A stretch of DNA of 64,000 bases. Origin: Flavobacteriales bacterium (GTDB lineage Bacteria > Bacteroidota > Bacteroidia > Flavobacteriales_F > PHOS-HE28). Every line of letters begins with the position of its first letter. The stretch's first letter is position 1. Of this stretch, positions 9,501 through 17,400 are shown one piece after another. The stretch is taken from the NCBI GenBank assembly GCA_016710965.1, contig JADJTW010000031.1, positions 682,001-746,000 of the forward strand. The letters run 5' to 3'. The position numbers and the translations under genes are program-made. Under the pieces are notes generated by a model. The model made no database searches. It was given only the letters and a program-made list of their open reading frames with translations, and was not told where the DNA came from.

Positions 9501-12147
9501 TGCCGAGCACCACATATGCATACACGCCAGGAAGGCTTGTGCCCGGAGTGAACGTGCCGGATGCCGGGGCAAAGGAGGGATCAAGCCAGCTCCCCGTACC
9601 ACTGGGCGAGCCGCCAAGCTGGTTGATCAATTGGAAAGCACCGTTGGTGCTGCAGACCGTGATGCTTCCATTGGTGCCCGCATTGGGCGCGATCGTGCGA
9701 GATACTTGCACCACTGCGCTCTGGCTCGTGCATGGCGTGGTTCCCGCCACGGTGTACGTGTAATTGCCTGCGGGGTCGCTGGCGGGGAGGTAGGTGCCGG
9801 AGTGTACCCCCCCTCCGGGTTTCGTCCAGGTTCCGCCCACCTGCGGACTGCCGCCCAACAAGCCGAACAAGTTCACGTTCGCGGCATTGCTGCAAACCGA
9901 GATGCTTCCATTCGTTCCCGGATTCGGGGCATTCACAACGACCACGTTAACGGTGGCCAGATCGTTAGCACAGGGGCTGGTCCCAGGCACTGTGTAGACA
10001 TAAATGCCCGGCGTGGAAGTGCCTGGGGTGAATATGCTGCCTACCGCTCCGCCCCCAGGTGCAGTCCATGTTCCATTTGCGTCGGGGGTGCCGCCCAATT
10101 CTGCGAAGAGGTCGAAAGGCGCAGCGTTGCTGCATACTGTGCGGCCACCGTTCAGACCTGCGTCCGGCGCCTCCACGATTGACACATTCACCACGGCAGT
10201 CGCATTGGCGCACGGCGCTAATCCAACGACAGTGTAGGTGTATGGACCTGGCAGGTCCACGCCTGGATCGAACGTGTTGCCGTGTGCGATACCGATGGGG
10301 TCAGTCCAAGTTCCCCCTGCATTCGGTGATCCGCCGAGTTGCACGAAAAGACCGAAGTTGGGCGCATTGGAGCAGCGGGTCACGTTCGCGCCAGTGCCAG
10401 CATTGGGGGCTGTATTCACCGTCACCGTAACCGTTGCGCTCGCAGGAGTGCAGGGCGCGGTGCCTGTCACAGAGTATGTATACACCCCTGCTGGGCTCAC
10501 GCCCGGCGTGAAATTGCCGGAATGCGGGTTGTTCGAAGGATCGCGCCAGGATCCACCAACGTTAGGTGAGCCGACGAGCGCATTGAAGAGCGAGTAGACT
10601 CCGCTCGTGCTGCACAGCGTCACGGATCCATTGGCGCCTGCATTGGGGGCCTGGTTCACCGTGATCGTCAGCGTTGCCGTGGCATTGGCGCATGGGGCAG
10701 TACCGATAACGGTGTAGGTGTATGCGCCCGAAGCATCAACACCAGGTGTGAAGAGATCACCGTGTGCCCCGCCGGGTCCGACCCAGCTGCCGCCTGCATC
10801 CGGTGTTCCAAGGAGTTGCGCCAGCATGGAGAAGGGGATGCCATTGCTGCACACAGCAATGGAACGATTGCCACCTGCATTGGGCGCGGTAGTCTGCGAA
10901 ACGGTCACCGTCGATTGGTCTGCAGCGCACGGTGGAGTGCCCGGTACCGTATAGGTATAAATGCCCGGCGTGCTAGTTCCAGGGGTGTACGTTCCACTGA
11001 CCGGTGCTCCGCCGGGTCCGGTCCACGCACCGGTATTGTCGGGCGAACCTCCAAGCTGTGCGAAAAGCGATATGGGCGCACCATTGCTGCAAACGGCGAT
11101 GGATCCATCGATGCCCGCATTGGGGGGCTGGTTCACCGAAACCGTTACGGTGGCAGCGTCAGTAAGGCAGGGCGAAGTACCCGTGACCGTGTACGTGTAG
11201 ATGCCCGGTGGATCGACCGATGGATCGAAGATCCCTGAGTGCGCACCGCCACCGGGAGCGGTCCAGGCGCCGCCGGGATCCGGTGTGCCTCCCAACGCCG
11301 CGAACAATGGAATAGGTGCGTCGGAGGCGCACACGTTCAAGTTGGCATCGGTTCCGGCGTCAGGTGCATCGATCTTCGTGACGGTGAGCGTGGCGCTAGA
11401 GACGGGGCAAGTCGCCGGCACACTGTGCGAGTAGATCCAATTGCCTTGGAGATCGGCCAAAGGATCGAAGATGCCGCTGTGCGGCGCGCCAAGAGGATCC
11501 TTCCATGTACCTCCCGGATCAGGAGAGCCACTGAGCAACGAGAACAGCGCCACGGGGGCGGCGTTCGCGCAGATCTGCGCGGCCGTGTTATCGCCTGCGT
11601 GCAGCGCGGTTACGATACGCGCCACCCAACCCGATGCCGTTCCCAGCAGATCGCTGTGCCATTCGAAGGTGAGGCAGCCCGATGGATGCGTGCTCGTGAA
11701 TGTCTGGCCAGCGAGCGAGACCAGGTTCGACCCAACGGCGATGGGCAAGCCGCCGGTAGATGTGCCATCATAGATTTCAAGATAGTCCGTGAGCACCACC
11801 AGCCCGGCCACATCCCACTGAAGGAAAGCCACCGAGGTGCTTGGCCCGGAGCCCGGCCCGGCGGCCGGACAGATCGTAACCGTTATGTGCTCGCCATCAG
11901 CGTAATTGCCACCTGACCCGCCACTGTCGTAGAAGTAACCTGTGCAGGCATCGATCTGCTGACCACCACCGCCAAGGGCACTACCCCCGGCATTGAAGCA
12001 AGTGCCCCCACCCGACTGCTGCGAGGGCCCAGCACCGGGACCGAAATTGCCCTGCGCGAACACCCCAGCGCCCACGCACATGGCAACGCCCAATAGCCAC
12101 CCGCGAACGGAGGCTAAAGTGGTGGACGATAAGGTATTCTTGCGCAC
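3526..12147 (-). CDS. Giant T9SS cargo: CUB-like domain, ~31 x 81-aa repeats, type B sorting domain
   Basis: A 2,873-aa secreted protein that begins with GTG, followed by a signal peptide ending G-V-F-A-Q. Residues about 45-180 look like a CUB domain (Y-x-x-G-G-S-G-G-N-Y, then D-Y-L-E-I-Y-D-G, S-G-C-L-T-F). About 31 tandem units follow; typical features are N-A-G-x-x-G, V-C-S-N, L-F-x-x-L-G-G-x-P, G-G-x-W, F-x-P-G-x-x-x-x-G-x-Y-x-Y-x-V and a second Cys in A-P-C. The last ~90 residues are a gliding-type (type B) sorting domain: ETFSPNGDGVNELF, FNRWGALMYEA, W-D-G and GTYYYVLEL. The protein should be exported by T9SS and attached to the cell surface. The repeat is not one I can name. Adhesion or gliding is the likely role by analogy with SprB. 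Confidence 0.9.
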   Translation of the reverse strand: MRKNTLSSTTLASVRGWLLGVAMCVGAGVFAQGNFGPGAGPSQQSGGGTCFNAGGSALGGGGQQIDACTGYFYDSGGSGGNYADGEHITVTICPAAGPGSGPSTSVAFLQWDVAGLVVLTDYLEIYDGTSTGGLPIAVGSNLVSLAGQTFTSTHPSGCLTFEWHSDLLGTASGWVARIVTALHAGDNTAAQICANAAPVALFSLLSGSPDPGGTWKDPLGAPHSGIFDPLADLQGNWIYSHSVPATCPVSSATLTVTKIDAPDAGTDANLNVCASDAPIPLFAALGGTPDPGGAWTAPGGGAHSGIFDPSVDPPGIYTYTVTGTSPCLTDAATVTVSVNQPPNAGIDGSIAVCSNGAPISLFAQLGGSPDNTGAWTGPGGAPVSGTYTPGTSTPGIYTYTVPGTPPCAADQSTVTVSQTTAPNAGGNRSIAVCSNGIPFSMLAQLLGTPDAGGSWVGPGGAHGDLFTPGVDASGAYTYTVIGTAPCANATATLTITVNQAPNAGANGSVTLCSTSGVYSLFNALVGSPNVGGSWRDPSNNPHSGNFTPGVSPAGVYTYSVTGTAPCTPASATVTVTVNTAPNAGTGANVTRCSNAPNFGLFVQLGGSPNAGGTWTDPIGIAHGNTFDPGVDLPGPYTYTVVGLAPCANATAVVNVSIVEAPDAGLNGGRTVCSNAAPFDLFAELGGTPDANGTWTAPGGGAVGSIFTPGTSTPGIYVYTVPGTSPCANDLATVNVVVVNAPNPGTNGSISVCSNAANVNLFGLLGGSPQVGGTWTKPGGGVHSGTYLPASDPAGNYTYTVAGTTPCTSQSAVVQVSRTIAPNAGTNGSITVCSTNGAFQLINQLGGSPSGTGSWLDPSFAPASGTFTPGTSLPGVYAYVVLGSGPCVNDTGFVAVNVNTAPNAGTNASTTVCDNASAFPLFNLLGGTPMVGGTWTRPDGNSHTGTFTPGLSQTGGYTYTVAGLAPCANATAVVTVSVNHQPNAGTNDSFTRCSTDGPVNMLNELNGNPEPGGAWTGPGGASTGTFVPGTSQPGVYTYSIAGLAPCTNASATLSAFVIQAPNAGGDGTITVCQGNGTVNLFTGITGPYDLGGTWEDLDNTGQLTGNLFNYSGLSPGTYEFRYEVEGFGQCGDDHAHVDVIITAQLDAGNNTNASACSSSTAVNLFNLLSGGPQGGGTWADLDNTGNLAGQFFNASASGAGVYHFRYLLVGSVGCAADSADLTLTVVAAPNPGTSATTTVCSNAGQFSMFALLGGNPQNGGQWRVGAPNGMVHSANYNPAVDNSNTFYYVLNGSPPCSSANSTVTVTEVQAPWAGNDGTTTICSSTAPFSMFNLLTGNPNTGGSWYFNNILHAGGATYTPSQDATGLYEYRVAGQAPCGEDVAVVNVTEVQEANAGCPSSVTVCANSPSFQLFNVLTCDPQTGGFWLGPDLLPHSSSYNPATDDEGDYRYIITGTSPCVNDTGVVSVFETDLVFAGCDAGASYCASAAQPGNTVNLFTLLGCNPDPFGTWVGPEPLNPPSSGFFQPGVSPPGVYTYSVSNTCGSDDAQVTLTVSAPPIAGCNGSATLCSTGTSINMFLLLGCNPQAGGQWSGPAPNYSNVVSNFFQPGVSVPGTYRYRVAGVGACGNADAFVTIVVNQAANAGTGGSHSFCRTSGQINLFNLLGGTPQSGGAFTLGMATVSPILDPASAQSGTYIYTVTGAPPCANAQASLVVTFYDQPDAGNDGSLEMCSSSPIVSLISYLTGAQFGGVWSNPSGAGHSGIYDPVVDGPGLYKYRVNENAGCPADSAYVTVFEYGAVEAGTGGTVQVCESVAPFSLFDHLTGEQTGGTWTDPSGAVVTDIYSPGTSQPGAYKYKLLGTPPCASDSATVTIVESPQADAGISTLANLCSAQAPVPLISLLAGLPDTNGSWTYGGPHGPLFDPQVDLPGPYVYTVLGIAPCSNATAQVVITLTQAASAGSNGSITACVGADPIALLDGLGGSPSPGGSWSTVCGQGELINGIFDPTGMGSGSTCVFTYAQAANGPCVATSAQVALNVVDALDAGIDSSSQACYGQIVDLFAALGGTSQAGGFWLNPDNANGVSGSTWATVGDAIGITYHFDYVLPGGSQCTSDTARVSIELLEGPFAGTNGSGNVCTIATFNMFGALSGGPDAGGQWFSPGWAPHGAVYVPATDDPGIYHYIVGGVGACPADTADVIMSETPAANAGAPAFPVVCSTDTAFNMFALLGPNAQPGGSWVYVTGGNVLHNEVYNPAIDASGIYRYCVQGTGPCPTDCEFVTVTENPAPYAGQNNTATVCSSDSPINMFSFLLNSPQSGGTWVYVTGGDVPHVAFFNPASDLPGVYRYTVTGAAPCAESSALLTVDLFQASNAGTSTTVDACLSQTSIDLFAALGPNAQPGGAWTDGGSGALTGSIFNPSVAGNGSWPCVYTVLGNGPCPNMSATATVVVGSGSSAGNDSTVSVCGSTTSYDLLDALGGTPTLGGTWTDIAGTGASLVNGVLDVSDLPVGGPYQFCYTVIDAGCGNVTACVLLSATTFPIAGTGTSLTLCSNANAVDLFSLLTGAPDPDGTWSGPQSQPHNGLFQPGSDPAGMYTYTVAGDAPCVDATATISITVNDPPDAGANGELLACDTLLALDLFSGLQGTPQAGGSWTDVDGTGGLTGGALNTTGIAPGEYYYRYTVTVAGCGSATALVKVKVVTSVEVLDLTATCNTTDRTYIVTFTLQSGDTSTYEVTGLSGTISAGAPYVFTSDPILTSLSFEAFVQDQYACSVLRITGQSPCDFEDEVFIPETFSPNGDGVNELFLIPGIEGYPANTISIFNRWGALMYEAAGYDNKSVVWDGSSPKAALAGPAPAGTYYYVLELGTGRDPYTGFIYLNR
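4080..11600 (-). repeat. ~31 tandem units of ~243 bp encoding an ~81-aa Cys-paired repeat
   Basis: These are the tandem coding repeats of the giant protein. Every unit keeps two Cys (after x-V-C-S and in P-P-C or A-P-C), a G-G-x-W turn and a G-x-Y-x-Y-x-V strand. Units near the N-terminus are the most regular. From about the twelfth unit several are longer and carry D-x-D-N-T-G or Y-V-T-G-G insertions. The units are clearly diverged, which argues for old duplications rather than recent slippage. Confidence 0.88.
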
Positions 12148-12172
12148 GTGCTCCCCACCGGTAAAAGGGCGT

Positions 12173-12180
12173 GCAAATTA
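12173..12180 (-). promoter_or_regulatory. Probable -7 element TAATTTGC of the giant repeat gene
   Basis: On the minus strand TAATTTGC ends 25 bases before the GTG start. A TTG lies 22 bases further upstream (12203-12205) as a possible -33 element. It resembles the Bacteroidota TTG/TAnnTTTG promoter. It indicates that the giant gene, its PorP/SprF and the OmpA gene form their own transcription unit. Confidence 0.5.
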
Positions 12181-12253
12181 CGGCCAAGCGCCTGCCCGGG
12201 GTCAACTCAAAGTCCTACGGGATCAAGGTCTTCGACCATTGTTCATAAAGGAT

Positions 12254-12278
12254 CGACGGAGACAAGCTGCTCCGGTCG
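12254..12278 (-). terminator. Possible terminator hairpin after the second PorP/SprF gene
   Basis: CGAC(C)GGAG and CTCCGTCG can pair with one bulged base around an 8-base loop, just downstream of the stop at 12289 on the minus strand. A short ATCCTTTA follows instead of a strong T-run, so the call is weak. Confidence 0.3.
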
Positions 12279-12288
12279 TTCCAGTAGG

Positions 12289-13212
12289 CTAAGGAGTGGC
12301 TTCCGCGTCTGAAGCGGCCTGCTTGCCGATGGTGATCGCCAGCATGACCTCATGGGTGCCAGTGCTATAGTTCTTCAGGTTGCTGCTGATGACATCGTAA
12401 CTGTAACCGAACTGGAACTGCTGTTTGTGCCAGTAGCCCACCATGAGGCATATGGCATCGTTGGTCCGGTACGACCCGCCCACCCAGAAGGTGTCCCGGT
12501 ACTTAAGGGTGAGGGTCGCATCCACCTTCACTGGCACCGGGGCCACGTACTTCACCAGCAGCGAGGGCTCCAGTTTGAAATCGGCACCCAGTTGATGCCG
12601 GTAACCGCCCATGAGATAGTAGTGCCGGTCCATCCTGCTCAATGTGCCATCGCTGGTGTTCAGGAAGACCACTTTGTTGCCCATGAGCTGCGGAACGCTG
12701 ACCCCTACCCAATACTTGGGGTGATAGAGCAATCCGCCGAAGGTCGCGTCCGCTTCGATCCCTCCACGCAACTGGTCGTCCATGACAGGATCGCCGGTGT
12801 CGTGCAATTGGATCTTCGAACCATCGATGAGGAATTGCAGCAAGCCGCCGGAAAGTGCGAGTGAAAGACGCAGGTCCTCGTTCAGCTTCAAATGATAGGC
12901 GTAGGAGAATTGCAAGCCGGTGCGACGCGTAGGCCCCACGATGTCCGTGAAGAGCATGCCGCCCACACCCATCTTCTGGCCGACAGGCGTAGTGCCAGTG
13001 AGGGTGAAGGTGCGTGGCGCCTCCTGGATGCCCACCCATTGATAGCGGTGGCCGCTGCGCAACTCGAAGAAGTTGCGAGAGCCTGCCACGGCCGGGTTGA
13101 AGACGTAGTCGTTGCTGACGTACTGGGTCAGCTGCGGCAACTGCTGCGCATGCGCGGAAATCACCATGCATGCGATCGCAACGAAGAGCGGGAGTGTGCG
13201 GTGGTTCTGCAT
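12289..13212 (-). CDS. PorP/SprF family type IX secretion membrane protein (partner of SprB-like giant)
   Basis: A 307-aa PorP/SprF protein: signal peptide ending A-H-A-Q, then QLPQLTQYVSNDYVFNPAVA, YQWVGIQEAP, the G-P-T-R-R-T-G-L-Q-F-S-Y-A-Y-H block, and G-T-H-E-V-M-L near the C-terminus. It starts 2 bases after the stop of the SprB-like C-terminal fragment and so is co-transcribed with it. By analogy with the sprB-sprF pair it should be needed to export or anchor that giant. The C-terminal tail (A-A-S-D-A-E-A-T-P) is a short hydrophilic extension beyond the last barrel strand. Confidence 0.92.
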   Translation of the reverse strand: MQNHRTLPLFVAIACMVISAHAQQLPQLTQYVSNDYVFNPAVAGSRNFFELRSGHRYQWVGIQEAPRTFTLTGTTPVGQKMGVGGMLFTDIVGPTRRTGLQFSYAYHLKLNEDLRLSLALSGGLLQFLIDGSKIQLHDTGDPVMDDQLRGGIEADATFGGLLYHPKYWVGVSVPQLMGNKVVFLNTSDGTLSRMDRHYYLMGGYRHQLGADFKLEPSLLVKYVAPVPVKVDATLTLKYRDTFWVGGSYRTNDAICLMVGYWHKQQFQFGYSYDVISSNLKNYSTGTHEVMLAITIGKQAASDAEATP

Positions 13213-13214
13213 GG

Positions 13215-14420
13215 CTATCGGATCACGGTGAGCGGGCCGGTGTACGCGTCTGGGAAACGGGGATCGTTCAACTCGATCACGTAGTAGTACGTGCCCACGG
13301 GAACGAAGCCTCCGTTGTACTTGCCGTCCCAGGGCTGCTTGTAGCCCACGCTTCGGAAGAGCAATTCGCCCCATCGGTTGTACACCTCCACCTCGCATTC
13401 CGGGAAGAGGTCGATGTGGTCGATCACCCAGCCGTCGTTCCATCCATCGCCATTGGGCGTGAAGCCCGTGGGGATGACGATCTCGGGAATGACCGTGACC
13501 AGGACGGAATCGATATCGACACAGCCGTTCGGGGCGGTAACGGTGACAACGAACCATGTCGTCACGGTCGGTTCAGCGATGGGATTGGAGGCTGGCGGAT
13601 CGTTCAGCAACGAATCCGGCTGCCAGTAGAAGGATGAGAATACAGGGCCTGTGGGCGCTCCACCAAGCGTCACTGCGTCCCCGAGGAAGATCTCGTGATC
13701 GGCACCAGCGTTGGCGATGGGCGGATCGAGGATCGTGATCACCACCTGATCGCTGCTGGTGCAAGGCCCATCGCTCACGGTGAGCGTGAACACATGCGCG
13801 CCCGGCCCAAGCGATCCCGGATCCGCGATGGCCGCGTTGCTGATGACGTTGTTCTGGTCATCGCGCCATTCGTACGTCACTGCGCCCACGCTGGCCGATC
13901 CATCCAATGTGATCGGAACACCCGCACATTCGGACTGGTCCACGCCCGCATCGGCGATGACCGTTGCCAGCGCGTTCACGGTGACCCCCAGCGTGTAGGT
14001 GCAGCCATTGTTGTCCGTGACCGTGAGCGTATAGCTGCCGGGGGCCAATCCGCTGATGTCCTCGATCTGGGCGTTGAATCCGTTCGGCCCCGTCCAATTC
14101 GAGCTGTACTGCGGGGTGCCACCGCCGATGGTGATGAAGATCTGGCCATCGGATGCATCAGCGCAGCTGGCATCGATCACCTGGTCCACGGTCACGCTAA
14201 GTGTATCCGGTTCAGTGATGGTGTATGTGAAGACGCTATCACAGCCGACCCCATCGGTGATGGTCAGGGAGTACGCCGCCGGGCAGAGTCCTGTGGCGTT
14301 TGCATTGCCCTGCCCGTTCGAAGGAACCGGGCTCCATACGTAGGTGTAGCTGCCGATCCCGCCTGTGGCGGCGGTAAGGATGCTTCCATCGCACGCGCCG
14401 TTGCACAGGACGCTGTTCAC
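13215..14420 (-). CDS. C-terminal part of SprB-like giant adhesin (frameshifted), with type B sorting domain
   Basis: The 401-aa frame opens with a GTG inside a SprB repeat and has no signal peptide, so it is not a gene of its own. It carries the last two SprB-type repeats (L-C-N-G-A-C-D-G; A-S-C-A-D-A-S-D-G), two PKD-like stretches (A-D-A-G-V-D-Q-S; A-N-A-G-A-D-H-E) and a complete type B sorting domain: GFTPNGDGWNDGW, VYNRWGELLF, W-D-G-K-Y and GTYYYVIEL. Homology to the repeat continues upstream in this frame to about 14446-14452, exactly where the upstream frame departs from it. Removing one base there would join the two into a protein of about 3,130 aa. Confidence 0.85.
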   Translation of the reverse strand: MNSVLCNGACDGSILTAATGGIGSYTYVWSPVPSNGQGNANATGLCPAAYSLTITDGVGCDSVFTYTITEPDTLSVTVDQVIDASCADASDGQIFITIGGGTPQYSSNWTGPNGFNAQIEDISGLAPGSYTLTVTDNNGCTYTLGVTVNALATVIADAGVDQSECAGVPITLDGSASVGAVTYEWRDDQNNVISNAAIADPGSLGPGAHVFTLTVSDGPCTSSDQVVITILDPPIANAGADHEIFLGDAVTLGGAPTGPVFSSFYWQPDSLLNDPPASNPIAEPTVTTWFVVTVTAPNGCVDIDSVLVTVIPEIVIPTGFTPNGDGWNDGWVIDHIDLFPECEVEVYNRWGELLFRSVGYKQPWDGKYNGGFVPVGTYYYVIELNDPRFPDAYTGPLTVIR

Positions 14421-17400
14421 CGTCTCGGTGTCATTGATCGGAGGCGAAGGGCAGCACGGTGAAGGTGATCGTCGTGTCGCACAGCAGGAAGTCCGTGATG
14501 GTCACGCTCACCGGCCCTGCGCAAAGCCCCGTTACTTGTCCGGTTCCTTGGCCAGTGTCGGGTTCGGGCTGCCAGATGAAGGTGTACGGTCCAGTTCCAC
14601 CAGTGGGCGAAACGGCAGCCGTGCCATCGCAAGGCCCGAAGCAAGTCTCGTTGGTGAACGTGAGATTCGCGAGGATCGGTGTTCCCTCAGTTATGGTGAA
14701 AGGCACCGGAAGCGTGCAGCCGTTCGCATCCGTGACAACCGCCGTGTAGTCGCCTGCGCACAGATCGAAGACGTTGTCCGTTCCGCTCGCGATGGTGATG
14801 CCGAGTGCATTCAACCAAACGATAGCGTAAGGACCGACGCCGCCACTGATCGACACCTGCGCCGTTCCATTGCAGTCGCCGAAGCAGAGGTTGTCGCTCG
14901 TGCCCACCTGCGCATCGAGCACCGGCGGATCCGTAAGCGTGAAGGTGTACGTGGTATCGCAACCGTTGAAGTCGGTAATGGTCACGCTCCAATCGCCAGG
15001 GCACAGGTCGGTAGCATCGGGGGTGCCATCCCCGTTGCCGGGAATCGGATCCCATGCGTAGGTGTATGGGGCTGTTCCGCCGCTCGGCGCTACGTTGATC
15101 GTTCCATCGCAGGCTCCGTTGCATGTGATGGGCGTCACGGTCGCAGTGGCCACGACAGGCGTAGGCTCAAGGATGAGCACATCCACGGTGATCGAACATC
15201 CCGCTTGATCGCCGATGGTGACGCTGTAGCTGCCTGCGCAGAGGTCTGTGGCCTGCGGCGTGCCCTGTCCGTTCACATCGGGCACCCAGAGGTAGGTGTA
15301 TTGCGGCTGCCCCCCGGTGGGCCCTACGGTGGCCGTTCCGTCACAAACACCGAAACAACTCGTCGGCGTGGTGCTCAGATTGGGCACGATGGGATCGGGC
15401 TCCGTCACAAAGGCCGTGTCGATGGTTATGCAGCCAAGGCCATTGGTGACTTGCGCCAGGTAGAGCCCCGCGCACAGGTTCGACAGCGTGTTACTCGGTT
15501 CGTTGAGGTCGTTGCCCGAAGCATCGAACCAAGCGATCACGCAAGTGGGAATCGCGCAGTTGAAGGCGACGCTCACCATACCATCGCAATCGCCGGGGCA
15601 GGTAACGAGGTCGTCCGTCATCGTCACCACCTCGCCATCGATATCGCTCACCACGACGATCGTTGACAGCGTGCAGAGGTTCGCATCGGTGATCAGCACA
15701 TTGTAGATCCCCGCGCACAAGTCAATGAGCGAAGGACCGGTGCCGACGAAGCCACCACCGATGGACCACTCGATGAAGTAGGGAGCAGTGCCGCCGCTCA
15801 CCACCACATCACCGGTACCGATGCAGGAGCCGCATTGGCTAGGTGTGCTGCTGACGCTGCCTTGCAGGAGATCCGGTTCGATCACCGTCCACGTTTGCGA
15901 GGCCGTGCAGCCATTCGCATCCGTAACGGTCAGGGTCCAATCTCCCGCGCACAGGTCGCTGGCCGTGGGCGTGCCTTGGCCGGCAGGAGGAGTTGGCGAC
16001 CACACGTAGCTGTAGGGCGCGGTGCCGCCGTTCACGATAGCTGTGATGCTTCCATCGCAGAGCTGATCGCACGAGATGTCGTCCACGATCGCGTCGATCA
16101 GGATCTCCTGCGGACCGAGGATAAGTACTTGCACCACCGTGTCGCAGAGGTTCGCATCGGCGATGGTCACCGTATACACGCCCGCACAGAGCCCGGTGGC
16201 CTGTGGGGTGTTCTGCCCGCCACCCGGTGGTGGATCCCAGAAGTAGGTGTAGGGCTGCACACCACCCGTCGGTCCCACCGTAGCGGTGCCATCACAAACA
16301 CCGAAGCATGTGGCCGGCGTGGTGCTCAAGTTCGGCACGATCGCTTGCGAAGGCAGTACCGACGCATCGGCGAAGCTCACGCAGCCATCGTTGTTGATGA
16401 CCTGCGCGGTGTAGGTGCCAATGCACAGGCTGTCCACGCTCAGTTCGTTCTGCGCGATGATGTTGCCCGTCGCATCGGTCCAGGTGACGTTGCAAGGCGG
16501 CGCATTGCAGATGAAGCTCACGCTGACCACACCGTCACAATTGTTCGCGCAGGTGCTCTGCCCATCGGTGGGCGTGATCACTTCCGCATTGCTATCGGCC
16601 ACCTGCACCACTTGCGTGGAAGAACATCCGTTCGCATCGGTGACGGTGATCTGGTAAAGCCCGCCGCAGAGATCGATCGCGACAGGATCGGTGCTCACGG
16701 TGGCGCCATTCAAGCTCCAGTCATAGCTGTACGGCGCGGTACCGCCGTTCACCGTTGCCGTGGCCGAGCCATCGCAGTTCGGGCAAGTGCTGGCCACGGT
16801 GCTCACGCTCACATCCAGTGGTTGCGGCGCGTTGATCGTGTACGTCTCCGTGATCGAGCAGCCGTTGGCGTCGATGATCATCGCGGTCCAATCGCCTGCG
16901 CATAATGCAAAGGCCGCAGTAACACCCTGGCCATTGGGCGGCACCGGCGACCAGATGACCGTGTAGGGCGCGGTGCCTCCACCGATCCCCAAGGTGATGT
17001 TGCCATCGCATTGCCCGCTGCACGAGATATCGATAAGTACCGCGCCGCTGAACAAGCTGTCGGGCGCGGTGATGAGCACTTGCGCTGTGGTATCGCAACC
17101 AGCGGCATCACCAATGCTCACAGTGTACACCCCTGCGCACAAGCCTGTGGCCAGCGGAGTGCCCTGCCCGCCGCCCGGTTGCGGCGACCACGTGAACGTG
17201 TAGGGCGGAACACCTCCGCCTACCCCGACCCCCGCAGTGCCATCGCACGCGCCAGCGCAGGTCTCCGGCGAACTGCTGATGAGCAACGTGGTCGGTGCGG
17301 GCGAAATCACCGTTGCCGTATCGATGGTGATGCAACCGGAGGCGTTCGTCACCTCAACGAGGTAATCGCCAGGACACAGGCCTGTGAGAGCATTGGTGCT

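Noticed and set aside
8098..10182. 694-aa plus-strand open frame across the giant repeat gene
   Set aside because: It mirrors the tandem repeats of the real gene, so its length follows from periodic GC-rich sequence.
4080..11600. CRISPR array, given the regular repeats
   Set aside because: The period is about 243 bp, diverged and fully coding, without short identical repeats and unique spacers.
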